The position numbers and the translations under genes are program-made. The notes beneath the pieces were generated by a model that ran no database searches, was not told the DNA's origin, and saw only the letters and a list, made by a program, of their open reading frames with translations. 64,000 nucleotides of DNA from Parelaphostrongylus tenuis (taxonomy: Eukaryota > Nematoda > Chromadorea > Rhabditida > Metastrongylidae), in assembly GCA_019055375.1 (NCBI GenBank), contig JAHQIW010000666.1, forward strand, positions 23,190 through 87,189, in the 5' to 3' direction. This document shows, in pieces, positions 56,860 to 64,000 of the stretch (position 1 is its first letter; each line of letters starts with the position of its first letter).

Positions 56860-57160
56860 ATCCGATATCGCCATTTACTGTGCGAATTCCTACACTTCCT
56901 ACATTCGATTCGTTTCCTTGCATTCGTCTTTCATGATGTTCTTCTTTCGCATACTTCACGTGTTACTTCTTCATGAATATCATAAATTGCTGGTCGAGAC
57001 TACTGTCCTTGAGAGGTTGGCGAGATAAGGCGTTGCCTAAAGCGTTCGTTTGCTGATTGTGAAAAGGTGTTGATGAGGGCATCGAACCTGCGCCTTGCTT
57101 ATCATGTTGCTTCATGAAACATGGCATATGCTAACTCTGCGCTGCCCAGCCCCTATCTAA
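56860..57160 (-). repeat. SINE family B copy B11
   Basis: On the - strand: head GGCAGCGCAGAGTTAGCATA, good B box GCAGGTTCGATGCCC, then AGTCTCGACCAGCAATTTAT, GCAAGGAAACGAATCGAATG and TTCGCACAGTAAATGGCG. It is one of the most complete copies. Confidence 0.82.
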
Positions 57161-57409
57161 TTTACTTTCCCCACATATTCGATTACCGCATTCAAAGTAT
57201 TGAATATTACATTCGCTCAGTGTGCATAGTTACATCATAGTTTGCCATGAGAAATTATAAGTACGATGTATAGTGGTAGAATAAGTGAGAAATATATGCA
57301 ATATGAATGAGATTAGTACAAGTTAATGTAAATTAATATGATCAGGTCATGAATGATTTGAGTTATAAACAACACATGCAATCTGTTTAAGTGGAAACAA
57401 GCAACAATT

Positions 57410-57660
57410 ACCGGAGCACCGTGTGCGAGTGGTTGTGATGCTCGTTGCGGCGCTCGTGGAACCGAGCTCAACCCCCCAGCTCTCTCCGCCAGTCAACAGC
57501 AGCGCCTTATGGAACGACACAGCTAGGCTGTATCCGAGATTGCAATCGATCAACGAGTGTTTTGTGAAATTCAAAAAGAAGACGAAAAACGATTGAATGC
57601 TAGAACTACTGAATCCGCACAGTTTAAAAAATGCTGTAAAAGCGAATCACTAAGGCGTCT
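57410..57660 (+). repeat. SINE family B copy B12, same head type as B1
   Basis: GTGCGAGTGGTTGTGATGC, GCTCGTGGAACCGAGCTC, CTCTCCGCCAGTCAACAGCA, TTATGGAACGACACAGC, AAAAAGAAGACGAAAAACGA and AATCCGCACAGTTTAAAAA. Aligned with 660-930 along its length. Confidence 0.82.
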
Positions 57661-57664
57661 AAAA

Positions 57665-59305
57665 GAATAAAAGCTATATAGAGTATAATGGCAGTATAAG
57701 AAACGTAGGTATATTGCACGATCAACCCTATTTTTAGAATATTTTTTGTTCTAAGATTGCGATCGAATATTCCTCTTTTTAATGAGATGAGTAATTGGTA
57801 ATCATTGTAAAATTTTGACAAAATCTGATCTATTTTTGAACGAATTTCTGAAATTCTTCTCAAAACCAGTTTGTTGGACTGTGTTTTAGTGATTAGACTC
57901 TACGTGGTTGGATTATGGGTCTTCAAATCGTGTCGGTGGCGCCTCAACATCGAGCGGATTTTTCCCTCCTTTTTTCCCATTTTCCTTTTGACAAAGAATC
58001 CTATACGCAAGGGCCTGATTTGACGGTGCTCTACGAGATTATGCCGCAACTGAATCTATTTTGGTTTGTTTGCGACACTTTGGTTATTCTTATCCATCAC
58101 TGTGTCCCTAGTCCTTTCCGAAAGAGTTCCATTCTTCTCGATTCTCCCAATTTGTTCACCATTTCCCCAAAACTTTTCACATAGTGGTTTTTTCCGTATG
58201 CATATAAACATGTAACGTATGTCCATCTTTTCAAAAAGGTCCGTTTAAGCACGTTTATTGGAGTAGTGCGTGTGACCACCAAGTCCTATAATCAGTGAAG
58301 TAAGCCAATTTCGAATGGCTTTCACGATTCAAAAAAATCACTGAATTAAATGCTTCCGGTTAAAGTTCTACTGTCTGCGGTGACCAATAAACACTTACGT
58401 CTTTCTTCGCCGTCAAAGAATTCAACAAAACCTTCGCCTATGACTGGCTCAAAGTGTGTTGAAGTTAGCAGCGTTTTTTTTAAAACTATATTCTTTTACT
58501 CTGCTGCGGTATTATGGGATTCTTGCGAATGTTGCGATATCCATTTTACTTGATTCCTAAAGATATGTGACCTATGAGTTATGCATGGTCAGTGGCTTAT
58601 AAATCAAATGAACATTACAATATGCGGAAGCTTTTCATCCACTTGAGCACTCGGATGCTCACGTCCTCGGGGTTCACGGGGATATATGGGGTCCCAGCGT
58701 ATTTACCTTCTGATTAGTGACATACTCGAGAGACAAGGCTTCCATGCTTTTAAGTTTCGAAGGCTGTACTCTGGCTTTTTCAGATTTTTCAGTGGGTAAC
58801 TGTGTTGTTAGATGGTAGTAATTTTTCGTATTAGTTTACACTTAGGCTTCGAAGTGCAAATGTTGCACTTCTCAGCTTGGGAACTATACTGCTGGGATAA
58901 GTCGGCGCTGTACATCTTATCTCCAGAAAAATTTTTTAGAGCTAAATAAGAATTCGTATTTACTTCTAACTTCTGCAATACTCGACTTCACCTGGTTTTT
59001 TTTTTGTAAACTATCCTCCATATTTTGATTTTGATTTTTCTAATTTCTGCATTTTTTCACTTGCTGAAAAAGTCTTTTTTGAATTTCGATACGTTAGTGT
59101 TTTGGAAGCTTGTTCTAAAAATTGGTATACTATAATTACTAAATTCGAAAAAGCTATAGTAAAAATGCCGAGATTTCTTAATCATAAAAGGTTATGCATT
59201 GTTACTAATGACTACATTTGCCTGAAGAATGTACACGGTATTAATTTTATAGCGCTTGTATCAAGTGTTTTCTTAATACCACGCTCAGAATCAAATATAT
59301 CTCAT
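57665..59305. other. No recognisable gene
   Basis: AT-rich. Unrecognised frames, for example 57915-58184 and its overlapping antisense. Confidence 0.4.
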
Positions 59306-59310
59306 ATATA

Positions 59311-59750
59311 TCATTTGAGGCAACATGTCATGTGGTCTATTATGGGCTCTTGTACGGCCCCATACACGTGTTTCGGCCTTGACGGCCTCGTCACTCGAGC
59401 AGGCCCTTCGGCTTTAGCCAATCCTCTCGCGGGAGTCCCTACATCCCCCTAAAAAGAATGAGGCGACGACGAACGGTTAGGCAACACTCGAAACAAACTG
59501 TATAATATTTCAAAAATACCAGCGAAGAGCGATCGAGTGTCGAAAAATGCCGATGTTGTGATTTTTCATTTGGCAGCAAGTGTTTGAATCGCTCGTCGTT
59601 GCTTACCTTTTTGTAGAGTGATGTAGGCGCCCCGAGAGGACTGGTCAAGGACGAGGGGCCTGCCAGACTAACGAGGCTGCAAGAGCAAAACACGTGTATC
59701 GGGCTATACTAAAGCTCATAACGGACCGCATGACATGTGGATTCAAATAA
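59311..59750. repeat. Foldback element with arms of about 160 bp
   Basis: Left arm 59311-59475, right arm 59588-59750, loop of about 112 bp. Matched words include AACATGTCATGTGGTCTATT against GGACCGCATGACATGTGG, CCATACACGTGTTT against AAACACACGTGTATCGGG (allowing indels), and GAGCAGGCCCTTCGGCTTTA against GACGAGGGGCCTGCC. Open frames at 59102-59452 and 59439-59693 read the two arms and so encode similar peptides (for example GLDGLVTRAGPSALANPL against SLVSLAGPSSLTSPLGAP). Confidence 0.85.
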
Positions 59751-59754
59751 TAAT

Positions 59755-61490
59755 TACGAGGTATTAATTTTGTTTTTTCACTACTTCAATCATTTACGAC
59801 CATCCCATCACAGCATGGTTTACACTTTGGAATCCACACCAGCTTAGTAATCAGTAAGAATGCAGCGAACTGATAACTTAAGATCGTCGTTCTATTCTTC
59901 AGTTTACAAAATGGAAAAAAGGCTTATCTGGATGGAAAATGATTTGGAAGGGACAAAATTACCGTGACGTATCTATCGATGTCTATACGTGTGATAGTCA
60001 AACGATTGAGTTTTGTATCATCATTTTGCTCCACGCGTTCATATACCATCTCATTTGCAGTTTTATGTGATAGCCTCCACACGCAAAAGATACATCTACA
60101 GTCTGTTTCTTCATAAATAGCCTAAAATTGTTTACTGCTGAAAAATCACCAGTATTGTTTTGGTTTTGGCGCTACTGGGTCGTGGTGGTGTCATTGTTTG
60201 CATGCGTGTGGGGTGTTGACACACAAGCCTGTTTTTCTAACTTCATTGAGCGAGTCCATTACGTTTTCTGAAGGCGACACATTTCATAGTTTTTGTTCAT
60301 ATTAGGTTCTCGTCCCATAGCTTATTGCCATATTCGAATCTGTGGATTCGATTTTACATTGCTTGTCTCACTCATAGTGTCCGCTTAAGCTTATCTCTAC
60401 TGTCCATCTAAAGATTATAAAAAACTAATTGATTACACTGAGTGATTTCTAGATAATATTCTGGAATTTCTAGTGAATTTCATTCGTTTTATGATATGGA
60501 AATTATGTTGTTAAACAAGTATGCTTTGCTATACGGCCTCATTCTCAGTTTAAAAGAGGTTTCTTTTCGATTTCACGGTGAAGCGAAGGGACTTTGTTGG
60601 AGCGAAGTGCAGCGGAAGATTGTCTGTACCAGACTAAATATTTGCTTTGATTCTTTAAGTGCGCCATACTTATCGAGTACTAAATGGACAAAATTTCCTT
60701 TCCATTCATATCCTCTTTACCACTCAACATCGGTAAGTATCTGTGAAGTAGTCGAGTCGGCATACTTGTTCGTACCTTAGGTTGAGGATTTCGTTATGTT
60801 TCCATCCACTTTGTTTCTATTTGTGACTTGTCATTTTTTAACTCTAGAGATAGTAGCGGAAAATCTTTGCAGTTCATTGACGGCTATTGCTTCTCTTCAC
60901 CTTATATTACCGTAATCGGCGGAGTTCTCAACGCTGAACTGCACATAGTTGATTATCAGGTTTTCTTATTATCAGCTCTGACATCATTACTAATTTTCCT
61001 TTTTTTTTTCTTGTTTCATAATCAACGGAAATTAACGAGCCAACCAGGTCAATCCTTTCTTATACAATATAAACGGAACCTTGAAGGTTACGTCCTTCAA
61101 ATAAGCTTTAACTATCCTTTTCTACCCTAACACCTGTCCACATTGTCCGTTCGGTCATCCAGCGAACGTTGTAAACGTAAACCATGATGGATTGCAATGA
61201 TGACTATGCAGCTGCTTTTCGATCTTTTTCTTGCAAAAATCGAGCGAATTCCTGTCTGCAGTGTTGATTTGTGGAATATAGCATTTTCTTTGCCCTGTGA
61301 TGACAGGTGAATCTATCCACTAAAATGCTATTGTTCGCGATTAGTTTAAATAGTGAAAAATGGCAAATACAAAACAATATTCATTGGCAGGCATTGCGAG
61401 TATCATGCTTTTCCTTTCAGCGAATAGCTTTTTTATGGCACCTTCCGGCTAGTTTTGTTGAAATTCAGTGTATTTTTTTTATAAGGTAGG
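59755..61490. other. No recognisable gene
   Basis: Several frames of 60-100 codons on the + strand (60496-60780, 60828-61130) are hydrophobic or low in information. No domain or splice partner was identified. Confidence 0.35.
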
Positions 61491-61499
61491 AGTGATGAA

Positions 61500-61795
61500 G
61501 AGGCTGGTGAGCGGTGCAGTCCATTAAGAGTAAAGGTTCTAAAAGCGATCTTGCCGCTCTCGTGGTAATACCTTAGCTTGGTCATTTCAAGAACAAAGAG
61601 ATTCGACTCTACCCGCTTTCTAAAGCGTTCACGAATAGATGAAATTCCCAAGTAACAGCCGAAACAGCATTCGAAATGTTTAAAGAGCTTCGTAGATGAT
61701 GGATGTGAAGAAATAAATCTAATGCAAGAAGTGCTGGACTCTGCCCAGTAGATGTGATAACGAATCGTGTAAATGTAAATGTAAAATGTGCCTTT
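61500..61795 (+). repeat. SINE family B copy B13
   Basis: AGGCTGGTGAGCGGTGCAG (head), GATTCGACTCTACCCGC, CCGAAACAGCATTCGAAATG, TTTAAAGAGCTTCGTAGATG and GCCCAGTAGATGTGATAACG. Confidence 0.7.
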
Positions 61796-61799
61796 TACA

Positions 61800-62800
61800 A
61801 TAACGGGGTTTGTTTGATGTGCACATATCGGAAGTCCAAGATAAAGTCATTCCCAAATGGAAAATGTCATAAATGCGATTTATGATGCAACTACTGCCAT
61901 GGGGATATTCGTAAAGGCAGCTATTTCAAGCATAATTTCATGCTCCAATTAATCCTACTAATTTCTTGAGAATACTTACCTATCTTTCAATAATTCAATC
62001 GATGTATTCCTAAGAGCAGTTCCACTCAGAATATCCATGTATTTGAAGTATTTAATATTTCTTTGTGATGTTTTGATATCAACAATTTCTCTCACGCGTT
62101 TTGATTTCCCACATTCCGCGTCAATATGTGAACGTTTGTGAGTTTGATGGTGAGAAACTGTGAAGTGTAAATAATGATCTTTAAACTACACGTTGATTCT
62201 GCGAATGATGAATGGCACTAGTAAATTTTCACACGACTGGTTCGTAACATCTTTGAAATTGGATGAACACTTTTACCCTTTCCGGATGATAAGAGTCCTT
62301 TTGGTCTCAACTCTCAAGCGTCTTTTTCGCTGAAATTTTTTTGTTACTAGTATGTTAGCAGTTACTAGAAAGCTCAAATTTAGGCGACATGGTGATGTCC
62401 GGACAGGGTTAGTATCGTGAGAAGTGTTGTTTTTTTTTTTCTCCAGTATCATGAAGTTTTCGTTTGAACACAAAGCATATTTCTATTAGGCACTGTTTTG
62501 AGATTTTTGTTGAAACATCTTATCGCTTCTTCATTGACGATGTAATTTTTGCTAAACGTAAATCCTATCCCATTGTCGTTGAAAGTGGGCTGTACAATAA
62601 CTGATTCCCTGTCCTTAAATGTTTATGAAGTATAAGCCCCGTATAGAGGAAAACCGCCGAATTTTTTCCTATTTTATCTGCAAAAAACGTAGTATTGTAT
62701 ATTTGAGTGGGATTTTTAGAATTGGTTCTGTTGTGTAGTAATAAACGGGATCAATTTCATGCAGACCTCAACATTTATTAGCAAGTTAATTATTTCTTAA
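61800..62800. other. No recognisable gene
   Basis: AT-rich, nothing supportable. Confidence 0.4.
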
Positions 62801-62857
62801 CAACACTGTGGAGTGGTTATCTATGTTGATTAAGCCTGTAGCACGAGTTTCTTAATT

Positions 62858-62933
62858 GAAATTTTTATTCGACTAAGTTTCGACGCGTTTCGTCTTCTTC
62901 AAAGGCCGATGCTTCGAGTCGATCGTTCCACTG
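62858..62933 (-). repeat. Ribozyme-like repeat module, copy e
   Basis: On the - strand: GAACGATCGACTCGAAGCAT, CGGCCTTTGAAGAAGACG, then the hairpin GACG-AAAC-GCGTC and CGAAACTTAGTCGAATAAAA. Aligned with module d. Confidence 0.6.
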
Positions 62934-63139
62934 TCATTCATTCTCGTTGTGGCACTTCGCCTTTGTCTCGCTTAAGTCAAGCCGTCAGTCAAGTGCAAGC
63001 CGTTAATAATACCGACTTCTGCAGGATAGATCGCCTGGAGATTAGGAGAGTTTAGCACTACCAACGGGTGATTAGCTAATTAGCATGCGATTCATCCTGT
63101 AATACTTTTTGTTATGAGGGATCAAATGAAAATTTGACC

Positions 63140-63660
63140 TCATTTACTGTATAAAGAATTTTTCATAAAAGTGTTAGTAATCATTCGAAAGCCTTAATCA
63201 CTGGCTATAGCCTTTCGTGCCCGGTTTCCTGAGACACCCTTCTACAACGATGTAAAATTCAAGACTAAATCATGTTTCACATGACCACGAGTTTTTTTTT
63301 AAATTTCGCTTATAATTTGCTGGACAAAACTTCTACTTTAGACTGCTAGAATTCTTTTGATAGCACAAGTCTCGAGGAACTCAACAATCTGCTTGCTTTT
63401 TGGAAAAACCTTCCTTAATAGCGTTTGTAGGAGAAATAAAATATTTGTGCTTTACACCTCACCGGACACACCTCTTTTATAGACTATTAGTAATCAATCA
63501 ATAGCGTAAGTCTCAATGATTTCAACGATATGCTTATATTGTGGTAAAACCTCTTCACTGCAGTATAACAGGGAGAATAAAATCGTGTTTCATATATTCA
63601 GCGCTTGTTTACCGGCTAACCTACGGGCGGGGGCGATCGATCGAGTGACCTGACGGACTA
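63140..63660 (+). repeat. Foldback-family copy F4, with internal tandem units
   Basis: TTTTCATAAAAGTGTTAGTA, TTCTACAACGATGTAAAATT and TTGCTGGACAAAACTTCTAC, then two tandem versions (period about 165 bp) of a unit from AGACTGCTAGAATTC/AGACTATTAGTAATC to TTTTTGGAAAAACC/TATTGTGGTAAAACC. Ends with CTTGTTTACCGGCTAACCTA, the inverse of a block in F3. Confidence 0.65.
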
Positions 63661-63664
63661 AACA

Positions 63665-64000
63665 CGTGGGGTGTAACTTGTTATTCAATTGCTATTTTTT
63701 ACCAGCTTTCGAAGAAAACTTCGTTTAATACGATTGATTAAACGATGCCACGAGACTTCCTCTACATGTTCGTTTGCTTTTCTTGATTCCAGTGGATTAT
63801 ACGCGTGGTAAAAATGAAGGCGCGCGGCCGATATAGAATTTATATTTGTTCTGGATTTTACAGTGCCATAGAACGATGTTTCGGGAAACCACCCATGTAC
63901 GGCTCTGTCTGACACACTACCTAGCGAACTATACTTATTCCGGAAGAGGGCAAAGTAGATGTGAAAGGTTTTCTGTTATATGACATGCTGAGCTCGTGCA
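63665..64000. other. No recognisable gene
   Basis: The - strand 76-codon frame at 63685-63915 has no recognised domain. Confidence 0.35.

Noticed and set aside
1..64000. CRISPR arrays, bacterial operons, rRNA genes, integrated plasmid or virus
   Set aside because: No regularly spaced direct repeats, no ribosome-binding-site gene clusters, no rRNA-like conserved blocks and no viral protein motifs were seen.

Overview
The window looks like gene-poor, repeat-rich nuclear DNA from a nematode, probably a strongylid such as a hookworm. The reasons are short exons with TTTTCAG/TTTTAG-type acceptors and GTAAGT-type donors, a secreted S1 protease of the type abundant in parasitic nematodes, mariner relics, and an APE-type LINE. 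There are no bacterial operons, CRISPR arrays or rRNA genes. The species call is inference.

Only one host gene can be supported with confidence. It is a secreted chymotrypsin-like serine protease on the + strand (about 10663-17236), reconstructed from seven clear exons plus a tentative eighth, with the His, Asp and Ser catalytic codons all intact. Intron 1 (2.8 kb) holds a decayed LINE fragment, a mariner derivative nested in that LINE, and a long hairpin. Intron 6 (2.2 kb) holds a foldback element.

Layout: 0.6-1.45 kb, two tRNA-headed SINEs (family B). 2.2-2.6 kb, a mariner C-terminal relic. 2.9-6.3 kb, a nearly full-length but dead LINE on the - strand (endonuclease plus reverse transcriptase). 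7.9-9.7 kb, two family A SINEs around a LINE copy with an inverted 5' part. 10.6-17.2 kb, the protease. 18-22 kb, tandem and foldback repeats and an unrecognised coding-like block. 22.7-25.9 kb, alternating SINE A and B copies and a mariner deletion derivative. 26.6-26.9 kb, a perfect palindrome. 28.7-38.7 kb, almost featureless AT-rich DNA with a few SINE fragments. 38.7-38.9 kb, a CA/TA microsatellite. 40-45 kb, SINE B copies, a ribozyme-like repeat, a mariner relic and a tRNA-like repeat. 47.7-49.2 kb, a SINE cluster. 51.2-51.6 kb, a perfect 73-bp palindrome next to a well-folded tRNA-like gene. 53-64 kb, SINEs and several foldback families.

The most interesting material is the repeat biology. 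(1) Two tRNA-derived SINE families, one of which keeps its tail while its tRNA-like heads differ. (2) Recurrent short modules with a CTGAAGA / stem-loop / CGAAAC core that resembles a hammerhead ribozyme core. (3) A tRNA-like gene with C at position 33, flanked by inverted duplicates of its own 3' flank. (4) Several mariner relics that lack the catalytic core. Repeat boundaries were found by eye and are approximate.
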